Source of the DNA: Hyaloscypha bicolor E
Taxonomy: Eukaryota; Ascomycota; Leotiomycetes; Helotiales; Hyaloscyphaceae
Assembly (NCBI RefSeq): GCF_002865645.1
Contig: NW_020194693.1
Location: 806,001 to 870,000 of the forward strand
Reading direction: 5' to 3'
Length of the DNA: 64,000 nucleotides
Shown: positions 23,201 to 35,900 of the stretch, piece after piece
Layout of the letters: each line of letters opens with the position of its first letter
Numbering within the stretch: the first letter of the stretch is position 1
Notes under the pieces: generated by a model
Seen by the model: only the letters and a program-made list of their open reading frames with translations
Told to the model about the DNA's origin: nothing
Databases searched by the model: none
Made by a program: the position numbers and the translations under genes

Positions 23201-26200
23201 TTGGACCAAAAGGTCTACGAAAACGCGGCAATATTTCGCGGCTTTCTGGACCAATGCGATGCCACCTGTGTTTCATTGGGTTTCCCAAGCATTTATCCGC
23301 ACATTTTCCAAAGGACTTCCATATCTGACCTGGTCAATCTCCAGCTTGCACTCTTCGCAATGCAATACTCTTGCGCCCAGGCTTGGATAGCTTGCGGAGT
23401 TGAGGTTGCTGCTGTTGTAGGATACAGTTTTGGGGAGCTGACTGCTTCGTGCGTCTTCGGTGCTGTCTCGCTCCAAGATGTGATCAAGATGGTCGCTGGC
23501 CGAGCTCGCTTGATTCAGAAGAAATGGGGCAATGACTCCGGAGCCATGATGGCTGTGGATGCAGAGCTTGCGAGTGTAAAGGACCTGCTAGCGAAGAGCG
23601 GAAACGGCAGCGATCCTTCTATCGCATGCTACAATGGTCATCGAAGCTTTACACTAGCTGGGACAACAAAGGCAATCGAGCTGGCTGAAGCTATCGCGAA
23701 GCGGGATCCTAGTTTCTCGAACATGCGATCGAAGAGACTGAATATCACCAACGCCTTCCACTCTGTGCTTGTCGACAACTTACATGACGAGCTGCAGAGT
23801 CTCGGAAAGGGTATCAGATTCAACGACCCTACGATACGATTTGAAAGGGCCACTGAGGGCAGGACGGCCGAGAAGCCAGATTCAGGTTATGTCGCATATC
23901 ACATGAGGAATCCTGTGTACTTTGACCACGCAGTTCAAAGACTGACCAAAGAATTCCCTGCCGCCATTTGGCTGGAAGCTGGCTCCAATTCTACGATCAC
24001 GACCATGGCTAGTCGAGCCCTTAACTCGTCAGGTTCTTCAAGTTCATCATTCCATGCTGTGAATATTACCACGGACAACTCCTTCGAACTGCTCGTCGAC
24101 ACAACTGCGAAACTTTGGAAAGAACAGCTGAACGTCACTTTTTGGCCGCATCACCGCTCCCAAACACACCAGTACACGCCAGTCATCCTTCCCCCTTACC
24201 AATTCGAGAAGTCACGGCACTGGTTGGAAACAAAGAAGCCACCGAAGCCCGAGACTATCACGGTCGAAAAGGCCGCCGCTCCAATCATTGACCCGCCAAA
24301 AGGGTTCACAACTTTCGCGGGCTATCTCGATGAAAATCAGCGCTCTTTACGGTTCAAGATCAACACGACGCACGAAACATTTCAACGACACGTCAATGGC
24401 CATATCTGTGCAGGCGTCGCAGCTGTGTGGCCCAGCTCCATCCAGATGGACATGGTGATTGATGCCTTGATGAATCTTCGAGAAGAATTCAAAGACTTGA
24501 GCTATCAACTGCAGATCAATGGCATCGTACATCACAGGCCGCTCTTATTGGACCACTCTAAGCAGTATTGGCTTGACTTTGAGGCACAAGACGATAATGG
24601 GCTTGTCTGGGAGTGGAAAGTCAATGCGACGAACCAGTCCGGGTCTAAGGCAACACGCTGCACCTCGGGATTTTGCTCCTTCAGTTCAGCAACTGATCCT
24701 CGGTACCTCGCCGAGTTCGAAACTCTGGAACGTCTTAGTAGCAGGATGCGCTGTGTCGAACTCCTTGAAGCTAGGGATGTTGAGAATGTGATGCAGGGCA
24801 CCGCCAACATTTACAGAGCTTTCTCAGAGGTCATTGACTATACGGATGACTATCAATTTGTGAAGAAACTAGTTGGACACAAGAATGAATCGGCGGCAAA
24901 GGTGGTCAAAACTCACTACGGCAAGACTTGGCTCGATTATCTCTTGTTTGATGGCCTCGGACAGACAGCAGGCATGTACGTCAACCTGATGACAGACAAT
25001 GCCACCGTTACCGAGCGAGGAATCTTCATGTGCGAAACCATTGATCGTTGGCTCCGATCACCCAAAATTCGGACGCACGAGTCTCTCCCAACTAATTGGG
25101 AAGTCTATGCGGTCCATCATCCTGTCTCGGACAAGAAGTATGTCAGCGATATCTTCGCGTTTGACGCCCTCAACGGATCTCTAGTGGAGGTAGTCCTAGG
25201 TGCCAGCTACAACAGGGTCCCGTTGTCCGTGATGCGTGGCATTCTAGGTGGTCAGGCTCCGACAAAGAAATCCGAGCCTGTTGTGATGAACGGCGAGATA
25301 CCTTCCCACACTCAATATGATTCTCAACAACCACAAGTCAACTTCAAGCCGCTCAACCCATTGCCGACCTTGACAAATGGGCATACACTGCCCGAAAAGC
25401 CAAAGAAGGCAACGAAAGTCAAAGCAACCAAGAAGGCCGCAAAGAAGCTCTCCAGGGGGGCTGATTCGGAAACCCCAACCAAGACTCGCAGCATCCTGGA
25501 GAATCTTACTGGCATCGAAGCTAGCAGTATCAACGACGACTCTAATCTCATTGACCTCGGTCTTGATTCACTCTTGAGCATGGAGCTGATACGAGATGCT
25601 GAGGACGTTTTCAAGGTGAGCTTGGATGCGGAGCAGATGCTAGATCTTACCGATTTTGCCAGTCTTGTCAAATACATCCGGGACGTTCGTGGCGACGCCG
25701 GCATACAAGACGAGAAAGATGAGTCCGAGAGCGAAATCGACGACAGTGAGGACGAAGAACTGCAAGAAGATTCACCTCAGGTAAATGGGGTAAATGGACA
25801 TCCCGACAGTAATGGAGACGTGTCTTCCAAAAAGGAAGTGCCACTCAACTCGGCCACTGTCTTGGACGCCTTCCGCAGCATCAAAGAGGCCAGTGACGAT
25901 TTTATTGTCAAAAACAAGTTCGAAACCTACTGCGCCGAGTTCATGCCGAGGTCGAATGAGTTATCGATCGCAATCTTCTGCAATGCCTTTGAAGATCTCG
26001 GATGTCCAATCCGAACTGCAGCAGCCGGCACAAAGCTCGAGCGCATCCAACATCTTCCAAGACACAAAAAGGTTGTCGACTACATGTACGGAGCTTTGGA
26101 GAAGAACGCTGGCTTGATTGAGATCAACGGCGAGGAAATCACTCGCACATCCGTTGCTTGTCCTAGCAACGACACCGAGACTATGCTGGAGAATCTTCTT

Positions 26201-28846
26201 CGCGACAGACCTGCACAAGATGCAGAACTCCAGCTTATGAGAATAACCGGTAGAGCATTTGGAAAATGCCTCGCTGGGAAGGCGGATGCACTGCCATTGC
26301 TGTTCGGCTCCGCCGAAGGTCGCGCTCTTCTAACAAAACTATACGCCACATCAACCTTGAGCAGCACAATCCTGCAACAGCTCGAGGTATTCATCGAGGA
26401 GATTGGCAACACATGGCCCAAAGATGCTGGACCCCTTCGAGTTCTAGAAGTTGGGGCAGGTACCGGAGGTACGACTATGAAGGTAGTCCCTGCATTGGCT
26501 CGTCTGGGCATACCGGTTGAATACACCATGACCGATGTCAGCTCCTTCTTCACGGCCACAGCGCGATCGAGGTTCAAGGAACACCCCTTCATGAAATTCA
26601 AGACGGTCGATATCGAAAAGCAGCCGGATGTGAAGCTGCTCAACACCCAGCACATCGTCCTCGGCTCCAATGTCATTCATGCGACTCGTGACCTGTCCGT
26701 CTCGCTGTCAAACATCCACAAGATGTTACGACCGGATGGTTGCATCATATACCACGAGCTGACCTCGCAACTGCTTTGGGCCGATGTCATCTTTGGGTTG
26801 GTCGAAGGGTGGTGGTTGTTTGAAGACGGGCGACAACACGCTCTGCAGAGCCCACAACACTGGGAAAAGATACTGAGGTCTGTCGGCTTTGGCCACGTCG
26901 ACTGGACAGATGGGCGCCGCCCCGAAGCAAAGATTCAGAATCTGATTTTCGCTATGGCTTCTGATCCAGCGTATGACCGCACCCCTCCCCCACCACGACC
27001 CGATTCCATAATGACAGTTGATGTAGCAGAGCAAGCAGTGGTCATTGATTCCTATGTGCGCGATTTTACGGCAAATTTTTCTTTTCGGCGGAGTTCGAGG
27101 TTACCAGCCGGCCACGACTCTCCAGCAGGTAGATGCGTACTCATCACGGGTGCAACGGGAAGTTTGGGCGCTCACTTAGTCGCACATTGTGCAGGACGGC
27201 CAGACGTCACTAGGGTAGTCTGTTTCAACCGTACAAGTCAGTCAGAAGGCTTTGCACGTCAAGAAAAGGCCTTCGGCGCAAAGGGCATATCGCTCGATGC
27301 AACCGCAAACTCCAAATTACAAGTGATTGAAACCGATGCAAGCAAGGACCGACTCGGCCTATCCACCGCTGCGTACGCAGCCCTCGTCGACTCGGCCACA
27401 GACATCGTCCACAACGCCTGGCCCATGAGCATCAACCGCGGTGTCCGCAGCTACGAAGGCCAATTCAGAGTCATGCGGAACCTCATCGACCTGGCGCGCG
27501 ATGCAGCGATGCGACGCCCTGCGCCCTTCAAATTCGCCTTCCAATTCATATCCTCGATCGGCGTCGTCGGCATGTACCCAATCCTGACGGGCAAGACTCT
27601 GGTCCCGGAAGAGCGCATGCCCGTCGAATCCGTCGTGCCGTCTAGCTACGGCTACGCGAAGCTCGTGTGCGAACGCATGCTCGACTCAACACTATACATG
27701 TTCCCACAGGCATTTACGCCCTCGGCCGTCCGCATCAACCAGATTGCAGGATCGACACGCAGCGGATACTGGAACGGCAACGAGCACCTCGTCTCAGGCT
27801 TGGCAAAAATACTTTTGGTATCGATAAGGTATTGATACCGAATCGATACTTAGCCTTAAATTATCTCTTCCATTTATTATTTAATTTATATAATAATATA
27901 TTTATATATAATTTCTTTATTTTCTAGTCTTTCTATTAAAGGAATTACTTAATATTATTAATAAAAGCTAATATTATTTTAATTTAAAAAAGCTCTCGTA
28001 TTCGGAAAATTTAGTATCGTATTCGTATCTCTTATCGGAACGCTTATTATAAGCGAGCCTCACGAAAATCTCAAAAGCTATTTTTTGCTTAAAATAGCCG
28101 CATTGAGACGAGTTTTAGTCTAAACTATAAGATAAGTAGCTAAATAGAAAGCCTAAATTAAGTAGAATATTTGCGCTACCAAAAGCTTTCTTATAAGGGA
28201 AGTGGTTCTAAAGTCAATTGCAATTAAAGGGGGGAATTGGGTTCCGGGAATCGATAGGAATCGATACGGAATCGATAGTATCGATACCTTACGATTCTGG
28301 CATCGATACCTATCGATACCAGAAATTAGGTATTACTGCCAAGCCTGCCTCGTCTTTCTCATCAAGTCGAGCCAGACACTGAACGCGCTGCCTGACCTGC
28401 GCGGGCACCTGACCTGGTGTCCTGTCGACACCGTCGCCGCGACGCTTGGTGAACTACTACTGGAAAACAACAACGACGACAAGCAAACGCGCCTTGGCGC
28501 CGCGGCGTACCCAATCTACCACATTGAAAACCCTTCTCGACAATCCTACAACGACATGATACGCGTGCTCGCTGATGCGCTTGGCGTACCCTATGCACAC
28601 ATTATCCCGTTCCACGACTGGGTCAAACGTGTGCGCGACTCCAAGGCCCCGACGACAGAAAATCCGGCAAAACAGGTGGTGGAATTCTTTGATGAGCATT
28701 TCTTGAGGATGTCATGTGGTGACTTGGTGCTGGATACTGCCAAGAGCAGGGAACGTTCGCACACGTTGAGATCAAGGGGAGTCATAACTCCGGATCTGGT
28801 GACAAAATATATTGAGGAATGGCGCAAGGCTGGAGTTCTGAAATGA
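20282..28846 (+). pseudogene. citS: CitS-type non-reducing PKS (SAT-KS-AT-PT-ACP-CMeT-R), reductase domain split by a hAT MITE
   Basis: Exon 1 is 20282-20926, with an intron at 20927-20986; exon 2 is open to 27835. Domains in order: SAT (residues about 1-380; GLSLG near residue 141 where GxCxG is expected); KS (about 390-810; DTACSSSC, EAHGTGTPVGD, GHTEGASG); AT (about 910-1240; GYSFGE); PT (about 1300-1650; His in RHVNGHIC, Asp in LLFDGLGQ); one ACP (LIDLGLDSLLSM); C-methyltransferase (LEVGAGTGGTT); and reductase R (TGATGSLG, SSYGYAK). The C-terminal 160 residues of R resume at 28356, after a 553-bp element at 27795-28347 that brings stop codons. NR-PKSs of this architecture make methylated aromatic aldehydes; the match to CitS is close in layout and motifs. 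Without the end of R, reductive aldehyde release should fail. Transcript splicing around the element is conceivable but unproven. Confidence 0.93.
27795..28347. mobile_element. hAT-type MITE inserted in the PKS reductase domain
   Basis: Perfect 11-bp terminal inverted repeats CAGGCTTGGCA/TGCCAAGCCTG flank a 553-bp AT-rich element. Immediately outside are identical 8-bp duplications CCTCGTCT at 27787-27794 and 28348-28355. An 8-bp duplication and ends starting CAG are hallmarks of hAT transposons. Both subterminal regions are packed with ATCGAT words (for example GGTATCGATAAGG on the left and CGATACCTATCGATACC on the right), as expected for transposase-binding sites. There is no transposase, so it is non-autonomous. 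Element plus one duplication is 561 bp, a multiple of three, so the two halves of the PKS lie in the same frame. Confidence 0.95.
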
Positions 28847-29079
28847 GCTAAGGGTGCGTTGCTTGCACCGTTGTTGAAGAGCAGGGCAATGCTCCTCGGC
28901 ACCCAATACCTACCTAGCTAGGTATTTCATGTATATCTGGAGGACTTTCCCTCAGTCAATCTACAAAGTTCTTTTCGTTTCAACAGAGTTGTTACTGCAA
29001 GTGAATTTCGAGGTTCCCGCTGCTCTTACTCAACTCCGACAACCAATCAACACCCATGAATACCTACATAACAACAATC

Positions 29080-29561
29080 AAGCTTGGCAAGGATTCTTGA
29101 CCAATCGATTCCCTATCGATAGCGAAATCGTATTACTAACAATCGCGAGGAATCGATTACTGTCGTTAGGGAATCGATTCTTCCTAAGTACCCTGCATAG
29201 TAAATTTGTATAGGAGGTATCGAGGGGCCAGGCGAGGCCTCGGGGAGTTAAGCGAGCCTCACGAAAACTCTCCTACTCCTCTTAACCTTATCGCTGCATT
29301 AGGACTAAATTAACTCTAAATCCTTAGCGGGCTATATTATTAGAAAGTTTCAGTTAATCAGAATAATTCTATAACTAAAGGTATCTTAATATAATTAGTA
29401 GTTATAAGGTGATATATAATTAAAGTAGAAGGTGCCCTGGAAGCCCCTAATATCGATAAGCGATAGCTGGCCCTGTATATAGGGGCTAGCTCGCTTAAAA
29501 TCGTTTCTCAATCGTTAGGATTGTTATTGGTTGGCGATATCGCTAATCGTTGCCAAGCCTG
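29080..29561. mobile_element. Second copy of the hAT-type MITE
   Basis: The ends read CAAGCTTGGCAA and, inverted, CAGGCTTGGCAA. The interior shares aagcgagcctcacgaaaa and ATCGAT-rich subterminal blocks with the element in the PKS. Flanks acaacaat (left) and attacaat (right) match at 6 of 8 positions, fitting an older 8-bp duplication. Length 482 bp. It lies in the spacer between the PKS and the MFS transporter gene. Confidence 0.85.
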
Positions 29562-29961
29562 ATTACAATGTGTATGTAAAGTCCATAGTGGTGGTCGACA
29601 TATGTAGAGATTATAAAACTAAAGACACCAATTTTGAGTTGAGAGGGACTCTTGAGGCATCATGTGTTAATTTGCCTACGGCGCTGCTGTCCAAGCCATA
29701 CGATGGATATTATGATGCGTCTGGGCAGGTAGAATATCGTTGCCCCCTGCAGCAGCGTGCCTGCTGATCCTAACGCAGGCTGTTTAAAGTAGATGCCTGG
29801 CTGGAAGAAGCCAAATATTTTAAAGTATTATTACAGAATATCAAGATGCTTAAACTAGGCCCATCAATTCTAGGATAGCAGCATACAACCGTCTGATCTG
29901 AAATACTCCTACTATACTTCCTCTTACCCTAGCCCCCCTTGAAGACAACGTCTGACCCCAA

Positions 29962-31649
29962 TCACAACTTCGGTGAATATCTACTCATTTCCCGAATCTT
30001 TGCTCCATAATAGTAGAACGCAAATGGAATCGGAATCATCGCAACTGCCAAAAACCCCAACAATGATGACGCCCAGCTCACACCGAGCCTGTGATACATT
30101 GACCCTCCGAACAGGGGAAATGCTGCACCAGCTGCACTCCTGATGAGCGTGTTGCCAGCGAGTGCTGAGTTGGCAAACATGAGGTAAACGTCGACAAGGT
30201 AATTCAGGCCCTGGACCCAGATAAGGGCCAGACCGACACCGATCGGGAACCCTGCAAAGGTTTGCGCCAGCCAGTGGACGGAGGGGCTGCTGGTCCAGCC
30301 AAACCAGAACAGACCTATCTGTTGTTGAAAAGGTCGTGAGTAGGGAGACTTTTTCTTTGTTCAACGCTCTGGAAGTAGGGATGGGTAGTGACTTACAGGG
30401 AGGCATATACTTCCAATCATCATTAGCACGAGCCTTTCCTCGGGCGGTACGCGGCCCATTTTTGCCATTTTGCGTTCGTATACATGCTTTGTTGTAAACA
30501 TGATGGCGAGACAGCCCGCGAGAGTGCCCAACATCACAGCGAGAAGCGGCAGAGACGCAACGCCAGAATTTGACCAACCTCGATACCCGAGGTATGCAAC
30601 AAAGAACAAGTACAAAATGCCGTAAATGAGAGAGATGTAGATCGTGACGAGCAAAAGGATAGGCTCTTTCACGAGCATCTGACAGGGCCGGAGGAAGTAC
30701 TTGAAGACAATGTCTTTGAGTGTGGGAACATTTTCGTCGAGGGCAGCGTGCAAAGCCCAGTTGCCAGTTTCTCTTCGCAGACGCGCTGCACGACGCTGAA
30801 GTATGACGGGGCCGTACGTCTCCGGGACCAATATCAGAGAGGCAATTCCAAAAGCCGAGGCCAGTATCAGGGTAATCCAAGCGGTCCACCGCCAGCCTAG
30901 ATAGGAGTCGACAATGAAGCCGCCGACAATTGGGCCAAAGATTGGACCGATAAAGGCAGCCGCTGCGTACACTGAGACTGCCACGCCACGATCTTTGGGA
31001 CTGAAAACGTCCGCCAAGACTCCGGGAGTGACCGCCATTGCTGCAGTGCCGAAGAAGCCTATGAAGAACCGACAAATGAGAATGGTTTGCAGGTTCTGCG
31101 CCGCCGCTACGGGGATCTGGAAAATGCAAAAGACTGCATACCCAGAGTAGAACGGTAGAAGTCGGCCGTAGACTTCAGACATAGGGGCCCATATCAAAGG
31201 ACCAACGGCAAAGCCCTGTTTAGACTGTCAGCTCGTCTTGCCACGGAAAGGTTACGGCCGCGATGAAGACTCACCAGAACTGTGAGACTGACGCCAAGCG
31301 TCATCACTACTCTCGATACATTATATTCTTGCGATGTGGTCGTAACTGCTGAGGCGAAAATCGTGCTCGAAAATGTCACCCAGACGTTCAGAAAAGCGAG
31401 GAGCCAGGTGATCATCCATTTCTTCCACTGAGGCATGTTCTGAGGGTTTTCTGGGTCGCCTGGTCCATCCCATAATACCAAGCTGTCTTCAAGTTCTTTC
31501 TTTGGACCCGCATCCGCTGACGGTGCTGCATCATGATTGCTGGCGTTGGATGAATTGAGCGATACGATCGGAACTTCAGTCGTAGATGAGCCTTCCATCT
31601 TCAAGGTGCCATTCTCGAGCTGAGACTCGGTGGATGGTGTAGAGTTCAT
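29962..31649 (-). CDS. MFS drug:H+ antiporter-type transporter
   Basis: Three exons (31649-31275, 31215-30397, 30318-29962) give 516 residues. The start is the ATG at 31649, since an upstream extension would begin at TTG. A polar 80-residue N-terminus with the DPENPQNMPQWKKW signature precedes twelve predicted helices. The MFS motif between TM2 and TM3 is degenerate (APMSEVYGRLLP). PGVLADVFSPKDRG, the TM5 region GPIFGPIVGGFIVDSYLGWRW and PETYGPVILQRRA are typical of the DHA1 (Tpo/Flr1) family. These proteins export toxins and drugs at the plasma membrane. The position between the two PKS genes suggests it exports the cluster product; citrinin clusters carry such a transporter (CtnC). The frame is intact. 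Confidence 0.92.
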
Positions 31650-32992
31650 GTTCAAACTCGATCATGCGTATTATTCCCAGTATGCGATAATTCGAACTTC
31701 TCGTAGCCTGGTTTCTCGTGTCCTGCTATGCTACTACGAGACTTCGCAAAAGGGTTCCCTTGGACAAGAGAGTGAAGATTAACTTTGCACTGGACGAAAA
31801 TTAGTGGTCCTTTTAACATGCAGCAAATGATGTGTTCGGGGGCTTCCCACGGCTGGTTACCGGTGGTCTTACCATTGGACGAGGCATGGTTGGTTCAACT
31901 TTAAGCCGCACGCCCTTGGGATCGACGCCGAAAAGCTTAAGGCCGTTAACTCCCGGACTACCTAGCCTTGATTAAGCAGCCCCTTGTCAAATTGGTTCAT
32001 TGGTATGTTGCAAATGCTGGCCTGCATCGTGGACAAATTAATTTACCAGAAGTGCGAAATAAATACTCCGTAAAGATAACCGAGATCCCGAGTCAGTGCA
32101 CACCCCAAGTTAATGTTACCCCGAGAAGACAAGAAACGCCAGCTTCCTAACTAATAATAGTACAAAGACAGGAATGGACCCTGCTGTCTAGGGTCGTATA
32201 TGTGGAACAACAGCGGTAGAAGCAACAATGAAGTGATGTCTATCATTTTACTTAATCCTTATATCTGAGGCTCTAGGCAGTACGGCTTCCCGTAAGTAAG
32301 GCAGGGACGGATTTTAGGTGGTAAATCCGAAAATCCGAAAATCCGAAATCCGAAATCCGAAATCCGAAATCCCAAATCCCAAATCCCAATACCCAAAACC
32401 CAAAACCCAAAACCAAGAAATGCAAAACCCAAAACCCACAACCCACAACCCAAAACCAAGAAATGGAAAATTACAAAAGCACTTGAAATTTGCCCTAGTA
32501 GAAAATCATAATCCATATAATATTAATAGAATATTCGTATAAAACAGACCCCGCCACGTGACCCGTTTTGTTTATACGAGACTACTAAACCTCTTCTTGC
32601 TTGCACGCTCCCTGCTTGCACGCTCCCTACTCACAATTTACTCTCTTTTTAATAGCCTGCTTGTTCGCTATGCAACAGCCTCTACTCCCACACACGTAGC
32701 TCACAAGCCCTCATCCCTGACAATTCGTGATGCTCGCATAGCGAGGCTGCAAGAGAAACCTCCATACAATCCGAATCTCGTTTCGAGTCTCCTGACCCGG
32801 TGGTTACGTAGACGCAGCAGGATAAGAGGCAACAAAAGGCACAGAAAATCATGATAGGGGCATATTTTGCCGTACCGTACAATTTATCTCTACGTACAAA
32901 TGACGATGCATCCAACAAGCGTAGAAAGCTGCCCGATTCTCCCATATTCCATTATGTGTACATAGCTAGGTACACCTCGGAACTGACAAAAA
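31650..32992. other. Intergenic region with heptamer tandem repeat
   Basis: No convincing gene. The region from 31650 to 32300 is ordinary spacer. A heptanucleotide tandem repeat occupies 32320-32465. A 98-codon ORF at 32558-32854 has a Leu/Ser-rich start containing the direct repeat LLARSLLARS and then a basic, low-quality tail; I do not consider it a gene. Confidence 0.5.
32320..32465. repeat. Drifting heptamer tandem repeat (aaatccg/aaatccc/aaaaccc)
   Basis: About 20 units of 7 nt change progressively in sequence along the array: aaatccg units come first, then aaatccc, then aaaaccc, with a few interruptions by aagaaatg. It is non-coding; the frames that stay open (MVNPKIRKSEIRNPKSEI...) are periodic artefacts. 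Confidence 0.85.
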
Positions 32993-35900
32993 TCAAGCGG
33001 CCACAGACACAAACTTGCTCTTTACAGCAATTCTCTCCGCCAGCTCGAAGACCGGCTCCTCGGCCGTGATGTCAAGCAAAGCCACATCCGATGCGAATTC
33101 CTTCATGATCCAATTCTTAATCTCAATTGCAACAAGAGAGTCCACTCCATATGTATACAAGGGCTCCTCGGGATCAATCTCCGCTTCGTCTCTTTCCAGG
33201 TGCTTGGCAACCTTGACAATCAAAGACTCCAGGATCAGGTCTGCCGCTTCCACAAGCGACCCTGCTTGCTTCAAGAGATCACCGGAATCCTCTTTCTTTG
33301 CTGCCGTGGGAGTAGCTGCCGGGTTTCCTTGTGCGGCAGAATCCTGTCGTATCTCAGCGATGCTGGTATGCAGTAGCGCAAATCTCTTCTCATCTAAATA
33401 GTACGGAGGCTCGATGCCTGCCTTCTCCGCTTCGTCTGCAGTCCCGAAGCCTGTGAGGACCTGCGTTGGGACATGAGTCGGAATTGCACCTGTTTCGCTT
33501 GCAATAATGTGGTCCAACAGCCCATGAACATCTACTTCTCGAAGCCCGAAAGGTTTCTGCCAGTCCCTGAACGGCCCAGATAGAGCTTCTTTTTTGGAGA
33601 AGTTGCTAACGTCACGCATGAGACCAAGATCCAACGAGACCGCCTTGAGCCCCTGCGAACGTCGGTAATGTGCTAGTGAGTCCTGATAGGCTCCAGCGGC
33701 AGCGTAGTTGCCTTGAGTGCGGCTTCCGAAAATACCCATGAAGGAGCTGAGGATGATGAAAAAGTCTAGATCCTTTGGCATGAACTTGTGCAGGTTCCAG
33801 GTGCCATCAACCTTGGCTCTCAAAGCATCATGCCACTGACTGTGCGACATCTTCTCGAAAGAGACATCGAGAAGGACCATGGCGCCTTGTATGACACCGC
33901 GAATCGGCGGCATCTCCGCCTTGCAAGCTTCGATGGCGTTTCGAAGGGATCTCTCATCCGAAACATCGCAGGCGAAAGAGCGGACCTGAACGCCCTGATC
34001 TTCGAGTTTCTGGACAATTTCGAGGGCCTCTTGGGACTGCGCTCCAGATCGTGAAAGGATGCAAAGGTGACGAGCACTGCGGTTAGCCAACATGCTCGCA
34101 ATGCTTCGGCCAAGCCCTCCGAAGCCTCCTACCAAGACGTAGGTTGCGGCTTCCTGTAATACTGGCCTTGGGGCTGTCATGGCCATCGGAATGGTCTGAT
34201 CTCGATCCCAAATAAGAGCGACTTTTCCCATATGCTTCCCGGTCTGCAAAAGACGGAGTGCCTCTCCGACTTGCGAGTTTGGCTTACTGAGCAGAGGCTT
34301 CACGGGTTTGACAGACTTATTCTGTAGCAGCCGGAAGACGTCGGCCAGGATATTTGCCATTCGTTTCGAGTCTTGGTGCAGTATGTTAATGATCTCGAAG
34401 GCAGCGAAGGTGGCATCCTTTGCAAACGGACTCATGTCGAGGCGGCTGTTGGCTGTGATGTCCTTTATACCGATTTCGACAAAAGTGCCAAAAGGGGCCA
34501 GGCAGTGCCAGGATAGCCGAAGCTGTTCTCCAGCAAGGGAATTCAGCACGATATCCACACCACGGCCAGACGTCATTCGCATAACACCTTTTGCAAAGCT
34601 CGTGTCACGCGAGTTGAGGATATGATCCTCCATGACACCATGATCCTGGATCAACTGCCGCTTTGGCTGAGAGCTCACAGTGGCAAAGACCTCTAGTCCT
34701 AGGTGGTTTGCAATTTGTATCGCAGCCAGACCGACTCCCCCTGCGGCGGCATGTATGAGAATCGTTTGGCCCTTCTGCGCACGAGCAATTGCGACGAGCG
34801 CGGTGTATGCTGTGCAGTATACCAAAGGTACGGTCGCGGCTTCTTCGAAGGACATGCCGTCAGGGATTTTGTGAGCCAGATTTGCTGCGGTGCGGTAGGC
34901 GGATCGGTGGCAGCCGTGGCCAATTGTGCAAACTCGGTCACCTTCTCGGAACGAGGTGACTTTTCTTCCAACTCGTGAGATGATGCCACTCGCTTCGTGG
35001 CCGATGAGATTATCAGCAATATTTCCCATCATCACGAGGACGTCTCGAAAGCTGTTACAGTTCATTAGTGACGGACCACATATGGAAAGATGAACGGGTC
35101 GACATACTTGATTCCAGAAGCCTTGATTTCAATCTCCACTTCGTCGTCCAACAGGGGCCCATCCGCCACCTCATCTGCCTCAAAATAAATGTCGTCGAGC
35201 ATTCCTTGGCGGGGAAGAGCAAGTTTCTGGGCCCGTCCGACTCGGTTCAATGTAGATGTTCTGATTTGTGCGCCACCTTCGATGGTCATTGACGCAACCA
35301 TGCCGTCCATCTCAGGGTCTCGCAGAATCCGGGACACCTTCAAAATACCCTCATCAAGCTTGAATTCATTGTCTGTACATGACGAGGTGGCTAAGCGCGA
35401 AACAATCTCTGCAAGGTAATCCGGACTGTGCATATCCTTCGAAGGCACTTGCAATGAGCGAAACACCAAAGCCGCATTCTCATTCCGCATCGTACGGGCC
35501 AGGCCAGTCACGATGCTGCCGATTGGGTCATCAGAGGAGCTGACCCAAACCACACTGGAGCAGCGGCGAATAATCTCTTTGAACGAGGCGAAGTCCTCAG
35601 GAGTCGCATGCGCAAGGAAAGATTGGCCCATTTCCAGTGTCGCAATGCAGATTTTGCCTTCCATATCCTGAAAACTAGATCGTAGAAGCCTCCTCGGAAT
35701 CGGGATGTACGACCCATTCGCCGGGTCCAGAGATAGGAGTGCGTCGGACAAGGCTGCAGCACATGGCTGGTCTCCCTCTAAGACCAAGATATCTTGATCC
35801 CGAGCTCCTTGATTTTCATCAGGCTTCCAGCTCGCAACCACAAGTTCATAACCTTGGTACGGATCTCCAAAGTCTCGCTCGGCAAAGTCAATAACCAAAT

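Noticed and set aside
28202..28354. Open frame leading into the second half of the reductase domain
   Set aside because: The first 50 codons lie inside the MITE and are not part of the PKS.
32320..32465. Telomere or CRISPR-like array
   Set aside because: It has no spacers and its heptamers are not the fungal telomere unit; it is a simple tandem repeat in a eukaryotic genome.
32558..32854. 98-codon ORF with LLARSLLARS repeat
   Set aside because: The repeat comes from a short DNA duplication and the rest has no protein-like character.
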